From positions 124,001-188,000 of the forward strand of contig JAEYOP010000030.1 in the NCBI GenBank assembly GCA_023411575.1: a stretch of DNA of 64,000 nucleotides, in the 5' to 3' direction. The notes under the pieces were generated by a model. The model saw nothing but the letters and a program-made list of their open reading frames with translations. It was not told the DNA's origin and ran no database searches. Positions 43,497 to 52,469 of the stretch are shown piece after piece; position 1 is the first letter of the stretch, and each line of letters starts with the position of its first letter. The translations under genes and the position numbers were made by a program. This stretch comes from Bacillota bacterium. GTDB lineage: Bacteria; Bacillota; Clostridia; Acetivibrionales; DTU013.

Positions 43497-44210
43497 ATGT
43501 TCATCTATCCCGCTATAGACATTAAGGACGGCAGGTGCGTAAGACTGGTGCAGGGCAAATTCAGCGACGTGACCGTCTATTCGGACCACCCGGTGGAAAT
43601 GGCTTTGAATTTTGAGCAACTGGGCGCGGAATACCTGCATGTAGTAGACCTGGATGGGGCGAGGCTCGGCGAGCCGCAAAACATCGCCGCCATCAGCGAA
43701 ATGGCGGTAAAGCTCGGGATACCGGTGCAATTGGGCGGCGGCATCCGGACCATCGAAATGATTGAAATCATTTTGTGCAAGGGCATCCAAAGGGTTATCC
43801 TGGGAACTTCGGCGGTGAAGAACCCCGAACTCGTGAAAAAGGCGGTGGCTTCTTTTGGAAACAACCTTGCCGTGGCGATTGACGCCAAGGACGGCATGGT
43901 GGCCATCGAAGGCTGGGCCAGGACGAGCGAGTTTACGGCGATCGGCTTTGCCAAAAAGATGGAGGATCTCGGAGCAAAAACCATCATCTATACGGACATT
44001 TCCCGGGATGGCATGCTGAAGGGCCCGAACCTCAAAGCCATGGAAGATATGGCGAAAGCAGTGGGAATAGACGTGATTGCATCCGGCGGAGTGACCAGCC
44101 TGCAGGATATCAGAAACCTGAAAGAGATCGGCGTGTCCGGCGCTATCGTCGGAAAGGCCCTTTATACAGGCGATGTGGACCTGCAGGAAGCAATAGCGGC
44201 CGCTAAATGA
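43497..44210 (+). CDS. hisA: ProFAR isomerase
   Basis: 237 residues, a (beta/alpha)8 barrel that isomerises ProFAR to PRFAR. The N-terminal half has YPAIDIKDGRCVRLVQG, with the catalytic Asp in the first strand; LGGGIRT and VAIDAKDG follow, and the second half has TDISRDGMLKGPN with the second catalytic Asp and ASGGVTSL. I chose ATG 43497, 8 nt from AGGAG, over GTG 43488, which lies in that site. Confidence 0.95.
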   Translation: MFIYPAIDIKDGRCVRLVQGKFSDVTVYSDHPVEMALNFEQLGAEYLHVVDLDGARLGEPQNIAAISEMAVKLGIPVQLGGGIRTIEMIEIILCKGIQRVILGTSAVKNPELVKKAVASFGNNLAVAIDAKDGMVAIEGWARTSEFTAIGFAKKMEDLGAKTIIYTDISRDGMLKGPNLKAMEDMAKAVGIDVIASGGVTSLQDIRNLKEIGVSGAIVGKALYTGDVDLQEAIAAAK

Positions 44211-44260
44211 CGGCCATGCGGCACAATGGGATGATTCGGTCATCCCTAAAGGAGTAAACA

Positions 44261-45022
44261 ATGCATACCAAAAGAATCATCCCCTGTCTTGACGTACATG
44301 GGGGCAGGGTGGTCAAGGGAGTTAATTTCGTAAATATAAGGGATGCGGGCGATCCGGTGGAGGTCGCCTCCGTTTATGACAAGGCCGGGGCCGACGAGCT
44401 TACGTTCCTGGATATCACCGCGTCGTCGGACGCCAGAGGCATCATGCTGGATGTCGTCCGGCGCGTGGCGGAGCAGGTGTTCATCCCGTTCACGGTAGGC
44501 GGCGGCATCCGCACGGCCGAGGATTTCCGGGAAATCCTCAAGGCGGGGGCCGACAAGATCTCCGTGAACTCGGCGGCCTTGAAAAGGCCGGAGCTGATCT
44601 CCGAAGCCGCGTACAAGTTCGGGAGCCAGTGCGTCGTCGTCGCGATCGACGCGAAAAGGCGGGCGGACGGCAGCGGCTGGGAGGTGTACCTGAACGGCGG
44701 GCGCGTCAACACGGGCAGGGACGCCGTGGAATGGGCGGTGCAGGCCGCGAAGCTGGGAGCGGGGGAAATTCTGTTGACCAGTATGGACTGCGATGGAACG
44801 AAGAACGGATACGATATTCCACTGACGCGCTCCATTTCGGAGAGCGTAAACATACCGGTTATCGCTTCAGGCGGCGCGGGCACCATGGAGCACTTCTACG
44901 AGGCGCTGACCGACGGAAAGGCGGACGCCGTGCTTGCAGCGTCGCTCTTCCACTTCCGTGAGATGGAGATTCGCGACCTGAAAGCCTATTTAAAAGGAAA
45001 AGGAATTGAGATGAGGGGTTAA
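44261..45022 (+). CDS. hisF: Imidazole glycerol phosphate synthase cyclase subunit
   Basis: 253 residues, (beta/alpha)8 barrel that closes the imidazole ring, using ammonia from HisH, and releases AICAR. IIPCLDVHGGRVVKG carries the catalytic Asp; FTVGGGIRT, DKISVNSAAL, LLTSMDCDGTKNGYD (second Asp) and ASGGAGTMEH are the phosphate-binding and catalytic blocks. The stop is one base before the hisIE start codon. Confidence 0.96.
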   Translation: MHTKRIIPCLDVHGGRVVKGVNFVNIRDAGDPVEVASVYDKAGADELTFLDITASSDARGIMLDVVRRVAEQVFIPFTVGGGIRTAEDFREILKAGADKISVNSAALKRPELISEAAYKFGSQCVVVAIDAKRRADGSGWEVYLNGGRVNTGRDAVEWAVQAAKLGAGEILLTSMDCDGTKNGYDIPLTRSISESVNIPVIASGGAGTMEHFYEALTDGKADAVLAASLFHFREMEIRDLKAYLKGKGIEMRG

Positions 45023-45023
45023 A

Positions 45024-45749
45024 ATGGCAAATATGCTTGAGCTGGTCAAATTCAACGCGGACGGGCTGGTGCCGGCCGTAACGCAGGACATCCGGACGGA
45101 CGAGGTGCTGATGCTTGCCTGGATGAACGAGGAATCTCTCCGGAAGACCATTGAAACCGGAAAGGTCCATTATTACAGCAGGAGCAGGCAGAAGCTCTGG
45201 TTGAAGGGCGAGACGTCGGGCCACTTTCAGCAGGTCCGTTCCATCAGTGTGGACTGCGACGGCGATACGCTGCTGATCAAGGTCGAACAGACCGGGGCCG
45301 CCTGCCATACGGGACATCGTTCCTGCTTCTTTACCAGAATGGACCTGGATGCTTTAAGGGAAGGCTCGGAGACTGTCGCTGAATCGGAAGCCGCCTTTTC
45401 CGTGTCTGCATCCGTCGCTCCTGAAGCCGGAGCGTCCGGCGCGACTGTGCCGGATGAAGCCATCCAGGCAGGCCCGGAAGTGCTCGGCAAGGTCTTCGGC
45501 GTTATTTCCGACAGGCTGGTCCACCCGAAGGAAGGCTCCTATACCAATTACCTTTTCGGAAAAGGTCTGGATAAAATCCTGAAGAAGGTCGGTGAGGAAG
45601 CCTGCGAAGTGGTCATCGCTTCGAAGAACGGCTCCGGCGAGGAAATCCGGGCGGAAGTCGCGGATCTGCTGTATCATCTGATGGTGCTTCTTGTCGAAAA
45701 AGGAATGACGATGGAAGACATTTACGGCGAATTGAAAAAAAGAGAGTGA
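45024..45749 (+). CDS. hisIE: Bifunctional phosphoribosyl-AMP cyclohydrolase / phosphoribosyl-ATP pyrophosphatase
   Basis: 241 residues carrying steps two and three of histidine synthesis. The HisI domain (1-110) has DEVLMLAWMNEE, SRSRQKLWLKGE and the zinc-binding CDGDTLLIK and ACHTGHRSCF. A Ser/Ala/Glu-rich linker of about 40 residues (115-152) follows, longer than usual, then the HisE pyrophosphatase domain (about 155-241) with LGKVFGVI, KKVGEEACEVVIA and EVADLLYHLMVLL. It ends the operon. Confidence 0.95.
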   Translation: MANMLELVKFNADGLVPAVTQDIRTDEVLMLAWMNEESLRKTIETGKVHYYSRSRQKLWLKGETSGHFQQVRSISVDCDGDTLLIKVEQTGAACHTGHRSCFFTRMDLDALREGSETVAESEAAFSVSASVAPEAGASGATVPDEAIQAGPEVLGKVFGVISDRLVHPKEGSYTNYLFGKGLDKILKKVGEEACEVVIASKNGSGEEIRAEVADLLYHLMVLLVEKGMTMEDIYGELKKRE

Positions 45750-45889
45750 TATCCGTCTACCGCCCATAAAAATCAATGAAATTGCTTCCTATTCCCAGAT
45801 AATTGGCGCTAATGTGCTTTAAACGGCACAATTTAGCAAAAACACATATTTGATTCGAAATTGGATAATATATTATATTATTAATGTGA

Positions 45890-45916
45890 TTAGCACTCAG
45901 CATTAGCGAGTGCTAA
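45890..45916. promoter_or_regulatory. CIRCE operator for HrcA
   Basis: TTAGCACTC, 9 bases, GAGTGCTAA: a perfect match to the CIRCE inverted repeat bound by the heat-shock repressor HrcA. It lies 35 bp before groES, after AT-rich promoter sequence (candidate TTGATT at 45850-45855). Confidence 0.97.
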
Positions 45917-45950
45917 TAAAATGCAAAAATCATTTACAGGAGGTTCATTT

Positions 45951-46238
45951 ATGAAAATAAAGCCGTTAGGTGAAAGAGTTGTCATTAAAATGGTCGAAAG
46001 CGAAGAGACCACCAAGAGCGGTATCGTTCTCCCCGGCAGCGCCAAAGAGAAGCCGCAGGTAGCTGAAATCGTGGCGGTAGGCCCAGGCGGATACGATGAC
46101 AAGGGCAAGGAAATCAAAATGGAAGTCAAGGTCGGAAACAAGGTCCTGATCAGCAAATATGCCGGAACCGAAGTCAAGATCGACGGCATTGAGTACACGA
46201 TCCTCAAGCAGAGCGACATTCTTGCTGTTGTTGAATAA
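45951..46238 (+). CDS. groES: Co-chaperonin GroES
   Basis: 95 residues, the heptameric lid of the GroEL folding chamber. MKIKPLGERVVIKMVESEETTKSGIVLPGSAKEKP (in pieces) shows the mobile loop (SGIVLPGSA) and the core barrel; the end DILAVVE is typical. The ATG at 45951 is preceded by ACAGGAGG; an in-frame start ten codons upstream would lie within the leader. Transcribed with groEL, 50 bp downstream, under CIRCE/HrcA control. Confidence 0.98.
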   Translation: MKIKPLGERVVIKMVESEETTKSGIVLPGSAKEKPQVAEIVAVGPGGYDDKGKEIKMEVKVGNKVLISKYAGTEVKIDGIEYTILKQSDILAVVE

Positions 46239-46288
46239 TATTATAACCAGTCGAAACTTTGTTCAGAATATAAGGAGGTTTGAAGCAT

Positions 46289-47920
46289 ATGGCAAAAGAA
46301 ATCAAATTCGGTGAAGAAGCCAGGCGCGCCCTGGAAAGCGGCGTCAACCAGCTGGCGGACGCGGTCAAGATCACACTGGGACCCAAGGGAAGAAATGTGG
46401 TTCTCGACAAGAAATTCGGTTCACCGCTCATCACGAACGACGGTGTTACGATAGCCAAGGAAATCGAACTGGAAGACAAGTTCGAGAACATGGGCGCACA
46501 GCTTGTTAAGGAAGTTGCCACAAAGACCAACGATGTTGCAGGCGACGGTACTACTACCGCTACTCTGCTGGCACAGGCCATCATCCGCGAAGGACTTAAG
46601 AACGTTGCGGCAGGCGCCAATCCGATGATCCTCAAAAAGGGTATCGCAAAGGCCGTTGAAGTCGCTGTGGACGCCATCAAGGACGGCAGCCAGAAGATCA
46701 AGGGCAAGGAAGACATCGCAAGGGTTGCTTCCATTTCCGCAAACGATGAGGAAATCGGAACCCTGATCGCAAACGCAATGGAAAAGGTCACGAACGACGG
46801 CGTTATCACCGTGGAAGAGTCCAAGACCATGGGCACCAACCTGGAAGTCGTGGAAGGCATGCAGTTTGACAGAGGATATGTTTCCGCTTACATGGTAACC
46901 GATACCGAAAAGATGGAAGCCATTCTCGATGATCCGTACATTCTCATTACCGACAAGAAAATCAGCAGCATCCAGGATCTCCTGCCGCTTCTCGAGCAGA
47001 TCGTCCAGGCCGGCAAGAAGCTGGTGATCATTGCGGAAGACGTAGAAGGCGAAGCGCTCACCACCCTGATCGTGAACAAGCTCCGCGGAACATTCAACTG
47101 CGTGGCAGTGAAGGCTCCCGGCTTCGGCGACAGAAGGAAGGAAATGCTCAAGGATATCGCCATCCTGACCGGCGGTGAAGTAATCTCCGAGGAACTGGGA
47201 CTCGACCTGAAGGAAACCAAGATCGCCCAGCTCGGAAAAGCAAGACAGATCAAGGTTCAGAAGGAAAATACCGTGATCGTTGACGGCGCAGGCAAAGCGG
47301 CCGACATCAAGAAGAGGATTGCCGCCATCAAGGCTCAGATCGAAGAAACTACTTCCGATTTCGATAAGGAAAAGCTCCAGGAGAGGCTTGCGAAGCTTTC
47401 CGGCGGCGTAGCTGTCATCCAGGTCGGCGCAGCTACTGAAACGGAAATGAAGGAAAAGAAGCTCCGGATCGAAGACGCTCTCGCAGCGACCAAGGCCGCT
47501 GTCGAGGAAGGTATCGTAGCGGGCGGCGGAACGGCATATGTAAATGCGATACCGAAGGTTGCAAAGCTTATTAAATCCACTCACGGCGATGAAAAGACCG
47601 GCGTGCAGATCATTGTCAAGGCCCTCGAAGAGCCTATCCGGCAGATCGCTACAAACGCAGGCCTCGAAGGCTCCGTCATTGTTGACAAGGTGAAGGCCAG
47701 CAAGGCCGGTATTGGTTTTGACGCGCTGAAGGAAGAATACGTCGACATGATCGCTTCCGGTATCGTTGATCCCGCAAAGGTTACAAGGTCTGCCCTGCAG
47801 AACGCTTCTTCCGTAGCGGCAATGGTTCTGACCACGGAAAGCGTCGTGGCCGACAAGCCGGAGAAGGAACCCCCGATGCCTGCAGGCGGAATGCCGGGCG
47901 GAATGGGCGGAATGTACTAA
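46289..47920 (+). CDS. groEL: Chaperonin GroEL
   Basis: 543 residues, the tetradecameric ATP-dependent folding chamber. Seen in order: LGPKGRNVVLDKKFGSP, VTNDGVTIAKEIE-type block, GDGTTTATLLAQAI (ATP site), EDVEGEALTTLIVNKLRG, AAVEEGIVAGGGTAY signature and the flexible C-terminal tail GGMPGGMGGMY. The ATG at 46289 follows AAGGAGG. Codon use is strongly optimised, visible as fewer rare codons than in neighbouring genes. Confidence 0.99.
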   Translation: MAKEIKFGEEARRALESGVNQLADAVKITLGPKGRNVVLDKKFGSPLITNDGVTIAKEIELEDKFENMGAQLVKEVATKTNDVAGDGTTTATLLAQAIIREGLKNVAAGANPMILKKGIAKAVEVAVDAIKDGSQKIKGKEDIARVASISANDEEIGTLIANAMEKVTNDGVITVEESKTMGTNLEVVEGMQFDRGYVSAYMVTDTEKMEAILDDPYILITDKKISSIQDLLPLLEQIVQAGKKLVIIAEDVEGEALTTLIVNKLRGTFNCVAVKAPGFGDRRKEMLKDIAILTGGEVISEELGLDLKETKIAQLGKARQIKVQKENTVIVDGAGKAADIKKRIAAIKAQIEETTSDFDKEKLQERLAKLSGGVAVIQVGAATETEMKEKKLRIEDALAATKAAVEEGIVAGGGTAYVNAIPKVAKLIKSTHGDEKTGVQIIVKALEEPIRQIATNAGLEGSVIVDKVKASKAGIGFDALKEEYVDMIASGIVDPAKVTRSALQNASSVAAMVLTTESVVADKPEKEPPMPAGGMPGGMGGMY

Positions 47921-47966
47921 GCCGTAAACGTAGCTCCCATAGGAATTGATTGAATCGAAGCACAAT

Positions 47967-47998
47967 AAAAAGGCTCGCATGAACAATGCGGGCCTTTT
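47967..47998 (+). terminator. Rho-independent terminator after groEL
   Basis: AAAAGGCTCGCAT and ATGCGGGCCTTTT pair around a five-base loop with one mismatch, flanked by A and T runs, so it can act for both convergent genes. Confidence 0.88.
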
Positions 47999-48021
47999 AT
48001 ACTGCGAGCTTTTTGTACGTC

Positions 48022-49194
48022 TTAGCAGCCTTTCAGAATTCCGCTTTCCTGCACCGCTTGAACAGCCTTTTTCAAGGCTTCTTCCTCCTGAACCAGCGCC
48101 ATCCTCACATGGCCCTCGCCGGACGGGCCGAATGCGCTGCCGGGGGTTACCAGGACCCCCGCCCTTTGCACCATATCCATGGCGAATTCCTCCGAGGTCC
48201 CGTAGTGGGGCGGGATCACCGCCCACACGAACATGGTTGCCGCAGGAGGCTGCATGCTCCAGCCGGCGGAGTTAAAGCCGCCGCACAGGATATCCCTTCT
48301 TCTTTCATAGGCCCTCCTGGTGGTCTCCACGCAGCCCTGGTCACCAGTGATGGCCGCGATGGCCGCCTGTTGAACCGGCAGGAACATCCCATAATCCATA
48401 TTGGATTTCAACCGTTTCAATTGGGACACGACCTGCTCATTTCCAAGGCAGAAGCCGACTCTGGCGCCTGCCAGGCCATAGGTTTTGGAAAGGGAATTGA
48501 ATTCCACGCCCACCTCTTTTGCTCCGGGGAAGGCGAGGAAGCTGCCGCACCTTTTTCCGTCAAAGACCAATTCGCTGTAGGCATTGTCATGAAGCACGAC
48601 AATATCGTATTTGCGGGCAAAATCCACCAGTTCTTCGTAGAAACGGTCCGATGCCATGGCCGCCGTAGGATTGTTGGGATAGGAAACCAGCATGAGCTTT
48701 GCTTTTCGCGCCGTATCCTCCGGGATATCCTCCAGCCGGAGGACATAGCCGTTCTCCTTCTTCTGAGGCATGAAATGCAGACGGGCGCCCGCGATCAGCG
48801 GACCGTCCGCAAAAACCGGGTAACAGGGATCCGGTACCAGGACCAGGTCTCCCTCGTCGGCGACGGACAGCGAGATATGGGCAAGCCCTTCCTGGGAGCC
48901 CAGCAGCGAGCAGATTTCCGTCCTGGGATCCAGGGTCACTCCGTATCTTTTTTTGTACCAGAGGCTGACTGCTTCCAGAAGGGAACTCTGGTCGTTGATC
49001 GCATAAATATAGTTGCGTTCGTCGGCGGCAGCCGAGCACAAGGCCTCCATAATATGCCTGGCCGGCGGAATATTCGGCGTGCCGACGCTCAGGTCGATGA
49101 CAGGCTGTCCGTTTTCCAGCCTTTTTCTTTTTATGTCGAGCAGTCTGGAGAAAATTCCTTCCCCGAACCGATCCATTCTTTTTGCAAACTGCAT
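48022..49194 (-). CDS. PLP-dependent class I/II aminotransferase, DapL/AspC-like
   Basis: 390 residues, fold type I aminotransferase. VIDLSVGTPNIPPA at the N-terminus, SYPNNPTAAMA, LHDNAYSELVFDG and the PLP-binding Lys in NSLSKTYGLAGARVGF, with Arg in HVRMALV binding the substrate carboxylate. Relatives include LL-diaminopimelate aminotransferase and aspartate aminotransferases; sequence alone does not choose between them. ATG 49194 has a modest ribosome site (GGGAGTGG). It is monocistronic and convergent with groESL. Confidence 0.9.
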   Translation of the reverse strand: MQFAKRMDRFGEGIFSRLLDIKRKRLENGQPVIDLSVGTPNIPPARHIMEALCSAAADERNYIYAINDQSSLLEAVSLWYKKRYGVTLDPRTEICSLLGSQEGLAHISLSVADEGDLVLVPDPCYPVFADGPLIAGARLHFMPQKKENGYVLRLEDIPEDTARKAKLMLVSYPNNPTAAMASDRFYEELVDFARKYDIVVLHDNAYSELVFDGKRCGSFLAFPGAKEVGVEFNSLSKTYGLAGARVGFCLGNEQVVSQLKRLKSNMDYGMFLPVQQAAIAAITGDQGCVETTRRAYERRRDILCGGFNSAGWSMQPPAATMFVWAVIPPHYGTSEEFAMDMVQRAGVLVTPGSAFGPSGEGHVRMALVQEEEALKKAVQAVQESGILKGC

Positions 49195-49405
49195 GTCAAA
49201 CCACTCCCGTTCTTTTGTCCTTCCCAGACATCAAGTATAAGTTTAGCACATTCTTCCACGGTTTGACAGAGGGATATCGGTGGTATTCTATGGGAGAATA
49301 AATTATACTGGAACTGGATTGTCCGGAGAACAGATTATCCGAAGAGCAGATTATCCGGGAAATGGACCGCACAGAAGAATAGACGGAGCAGGGGAGGCTT
49401 GAGGA

Positions 49406-49960
49406 ATGGGAAGATATATTGCTTTATTACGTGGGATCAATGTAGGTGGCAAGAACAAGGTGGATATGCGGGACTTGACGGTACTGTTCGAGAAGAACGG
49501 CTTCACCGAAGTATCGACTTATATCAATAGCGGCAATGTGCTCTTTTCCAGCCGGAAGACGGACGGGGAGGGGCTTGTGAAGGAATGCGAAGCCTTGCTT
49601 GCCGCCGAATACCCGTTTAAAATAGCTGTCGCGGTTATTTCTGCGGAAGAATTGCGCGCTGCGCTGGAAAATGCGCCGGTCTGGTGGAACTCGGACCCGG
49701 AATCCAAGCACAATGCCATTTTCGTCATACCGCCCGCCACGGTGGAGAAAATAATGGAACAGGTAGGCGCGGCGAAACCGGAATATGAGAAGGTGGATTA
49801 CCAAGGAAGGGTCATTTTCTGGTCCGCCCCCATAAAAACCTTCTCCAAGACCCGCTGGTCGAAAATCGTCGGCAGTTCCGCCTATGACAGGGTGACCATC
49901 CGGAATGCCAATACGGCGCTTAAGCTGCTGGAGCTTACGAAGCCGGAGTCTGCGAAATAA
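49406..49960 (+). CDS. DUF1697 protein
   Basis: 184 residues beginning MGRYIALLRGINVGGKNKV, the signature opening of DUF1697, then FTEVSTYINSGNVLFSS. Members are small cytoplasmic proteins of unknown function, common as single genes in bacteria. RBS GGGGAGG lies 9 nt from the ATG. The preceding 211-bp gap has a short direct repeat (two copies of CAGATTATCCG, 15 bp apart, 49331-49356). Confidence 0.88.
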   Translation: MGRYIALLRGINVGGKNKVDMRDLTVLFEKNGFTEVSTYINSGNVLFSSRKTDGEGLVKECEALLAAEYPFKIAVAVISAEELRAALENAPVWWNSDPESKHNAIFVIPPATVEKIMEQVGAAKPEYEKVDYQGRVIFWSAPIKTFSKTRWSKIVGSSAYDRVTIRNANTALKLLELTKPESAK

Positions 49961-49973
49961 TCTTGTAGGAGTC

Positions 49974-50849
49974 TCACACGCCATTCTTTTTATATAGCTT
50001 CTCCATGGTGAAGCCGCGGCCTTTTACCTCGTTGACCCGGTTGATGATCATAAACGCCTTCGGGTCTATGGAAAGGACAAGCTCATTCAGCTTGGGAAGC
50101 TCCCGGTTTGAAATGACCGTAAGGACCACCAGGCTTTCGTTGTGCAGATAGCCGGTTTCCGCATGCACCAGGGTAGAGCCGCGATCCAGGCGCTGGATAA
50201 TCATCCGGTTGATCTCGGCATATTTTTCGCTGATGATTTTTACCTGCGTGCGGGACTGGCCTGTCAGCAAAACCTTGTCCAATACGATGGTATAAGTGAG
50301 CACAAGAAGGATTCCGTACAGCACCTGCTCTTTATTGGCAAAAAGCATTTGCAGCAGCAGAATGGTAAAATCAAAGCCGTACAGGGAGGCGGAAATCGGA
50401 AACCCGAATTTTTTGTTCAATACCAGGGGAGGGATGTCCATTCCGCCGGTAGAAGCGCCTGCCTTGATGACGATTCCAATCCCCATGCCGATCAGGATGC
50501 CCGCATAAAGCGCGCAAAGGAGAGGATCGGAGGTCAGGGTATTCAACGCCGGGAATTTCTGCAGCACGCCAAGGATAAGCGGGTAATAGAACGTGCTGAC
50601 CAGCGTGGCAAAAAGAAAGGATTTTCCGAGCACTGCCGCCCCCAGAAAAAACATAGCAATATTAAAAACTGCGATAAACGCCGTTATGGGAACGCCAAAC
50701 TGGTGATAAAACACCAGCGCCAGACCCGTGCCGCCTCCCGTAATCAAGCTGCTCGGCAGAATAAACGCGGTAACGGCAAGGGCGTAAAGGGTATTCCCTG
50801 CCAAAACGAGTAAAATATTTTTTATCAGAACTCTGTATTTTTTGTCCAT
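49974..50849 (-). CDS. YitT-family membrane protein
   Basis: 291 residues with about five to six membrane helices (10-190), a GGGTGLALVFYH and GASTGGMD pair of Gly-rich repeats typical of YitT/DUF161, and a C-terminal DUF2179 domain (about 215-291) ending in the RGFTMEKLY motif. Function unknown in most members. I place the start at ATG 50849 (MDKKYRVLIKN), directly before the first helix. A consensus promoter sits only 7 bp upstream, so the mRNA would be nearly leaderless. Confidence 0.88.
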   Translation of the reverse strand: MDKKYRVLIKNILLVLAGNTLYALAVTAFILPSSLITGGGTGLALVFYHQFGVPITAFIAVFNIAMFFLGAAVLGKSFLFATLVSTFYYPLILGVLQKFPALNTLTSDPLLCALYAGILIGMGIGIVIKAGASTGGMDIPPLVLNKKFGFPISASLYGFDFTILLLQMLFANKEQVLYGILLVLTYTIVLDKVLLTGQSRTQVKIISEKYAEINRMIIQRLDRGSTLVHAETGYLHNESLVVLTVISNRELPKLNELVLSIDPKAFMIINRVNEVKGRGFTMEKLYKKNGV

Positions 50850-50855
50850 ATGCCC

Positions 50856-50884
50856 ATTATAGCCTGTAGGACGGCGCAAATCAA
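50856..50884 (-). promoter_or_regulatory. Promoter of the yitT-like gene, placed for a leaderless mRNA
   Basis: On the minus strand TTGATT (50884-50879), a 17-bp spacer and TATAAT (50861-50856). The start codon is at 50849, about where transcription should begin, and no AGGAGG-type site lies between. Confidence 0.65.
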
Positions 50885-50956
50885 CCGCCGGAACAGAGGC
50901 CGATTCCGGCATTCTTTGTAGTATCCTGCCAGTAATCCGGGACATTCCTTGGGGAT

Positions 50957-50985
50957 TTGTAAAAATAAACATAAAATGGTATGAT
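50957..50985 (+). promoter_or_regulatory. Promoter of the GH17 gene
   Basis: TTGTAA at 50957-50962, a 17-bp spacer, TATGAT at 50980-50985; start codon at 51032. Confidence 0.6.
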
Positions 50986-51031
50986 TGTAATGGGAATGTC
51001 CGTTAGGAGGAAATGTCGAGGGGGATTGCCG

Positions 51032-52456
51032 ATGAAAAAGAGGATATGGGCCGCTTCCTTTCTGATTTTCGTTTTTTTGGCGGGCTTTTTTCCCGCCTCT
51101 TTAAGCGCTGTCTCCGCAAAACCCTTCTACGGATTGAATTTCAGCCCCTATACCGACAGCCAGATGCCCAAACCGGATTGGATTATCGGGGAAGACCAGA
51201 TCCGGATGAGGCTTCAATTTGTCAAACCCTATACCACCTGGATCCGGACCTTTTCCTGCACCAACGGGATGGAGAACACCGGCGGAATCGCCCATGAAAT
51301 GGGCTTGAAAACGCTGGTGGGCGCATGGCTTGACAAGGATAAAGCCCGGAATGAAAAGGAAATCGCCGCTTTGATCAAAGCAGCAAAGGCAGGGGACCCC
51401 GATATGGTGGCGGTAGGGAACGAAGTGCTGCTCAGGGGCGATCTGAGCGAAAAGGAACTGATTTCCTACATTTTGCGGGTCAAGAAGGAATTGAAAAAGA
51501 CCAATCCCAATATAAAGGTATCCACAGTGGACGGCTACGGGTTCCTTCTGAAATATCCCGGGGTGATGGCGGCTTGCGACATTGTGCTGATCAATTGCTA
51601 TCCCTTCTGGGAAGGAATCCGTTTTGAAGATTCCATTGCGGCGCTGAACCGGATGTATGAGAAGACGAAAAGCGCCGCGAAGGGGAAAGAGGTAATCCTT
51701 TCGGAAACCGGATGGCCCAGCGGCGGAAAGACCGTCGGGAAAGCGATTCCCTCCCGGGAGAATGCGGAAAACTATCTGAAGGCTGCTTTGCAATGGGCGA
51801 AGGAAAAGAACGTCAAGCTCTTCTATTTCTCCAGCTTCGACGAAGCCTGGAAAAAGGTGAAAGAAGGTGAGCTTGGGGGCCATTGGGGCATTATGGACAA
51901 TAACGGGGAATTGAAATACGGGTTGGAGCTTTTTAAAAACCTTCCTCCCGCCGTGATTCCCTTCGGTTCGGTATTGAACATTGACGGAATCTATATCCCG
52001 TCCGGCTATATGGGCGATATGGAAAACATCAAAGTGGAACCGATGGACCCGGGTGCCGCCGGCGAGGCCAAATACCTGAAAGTAACCCTGCTGGAGAAAA
52101 ACCGGACGGATCAGTGGGCCGGGATATACTGGCAATACCCTGCCGACAACTGGGGTGACAAACCGGGACTTGAGCTGCTTTATCCAAAGAAGCTGACGTT
52201 CAAAGCCAGGGGCGAAAAGGGAAAGGAGACGGTAGAGTTCAAGGTGGGAGGAATAAAGGGCAAATATGCCGATTCGATCTATCCCGCCGCTGAATCCGGC
52301 GAGCTAGAGCTTTCGAAGGATTGGAAATCCTATGAGATTAATCTGGAGGGCAGAAAGGTATTTTCCTTGATCGGCGGGTTTTGCTGCACGGCGAAATCGG
52401 ACAGCAATCCCGATGGCTGTGTGATCGAACTGTCCGCGATCCGATTTGAATGGTGA
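51032..52456 (+). CDS. Secreted GH17-type beta-1,3-glucanase-like protein
   Basis: 474 residues: signal peptide (MKKRIWAASF to VSAKP, about 28 residues), GH17-type TIM barrel (about 30-310) and a C-terminal beta-sandwich (about 325-474) of unassigned binding type. GLNFSPYTD opens the barrel; the acid/base is Glu131 in VAVGNEVLLRG and the nucleophile Glu225 in LSETGWPSGG, both matching GH17. Likely substrates are beta-1,3- or mixed-linkage glucans outside the cell. ATG at 51032 follows GAGGGGGAT; upstream in-frame starts do not fit the signal peptide. Confidence 0.9.
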   Translation: MKKRIWAASFLIFVFLAGFFPASLSAVSAKPFYGLNFSPYTDSQMPKPDWIIGEDQIRMRLQFVKPYTTWIRTFSCTNGMENTGGIAHEMGLKTLVGAWLDKDKARNEKEIAALIKAAKAGDPDMVAVGNEVLLRGDLSEKELISYILRVKKELKKTNPNIKVSTVDGYGFLLKYPGVMAACDIVLINCYPFWEGIRFEDSIAALNRMYEKTKSAAKGKEVILSETGWPSGGKTVGKAIPSRENAENYLKAALQWAKEKNVKLFYFSSFDEAWKKVKEGELGGHWGIMDNNGELKYGLELFKNLPPAVIPFGSVLNIDGIYIPSGYMGDMENIKVEPMDPGAAGEAKYLKVTLLEKNRTDQWAGIYWQYPADNWGDKPGLELLYPKKLTFKARGEKGKETVEFKVGGIKGKYADSIYPAAESGELELSKDWKSYEINLEGRKVFSLIGGFCCTAKSDSNPDGCVIELSAIRFEW

Positions 52457-52469
52457 GGAGGAGCATTCT

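Noticed and set aside
46421..48226. Long open frame (601 codons) antisense to groEL
   Set aside because: It mirrors groEL, has no family motif and runs across the groEL terminator.
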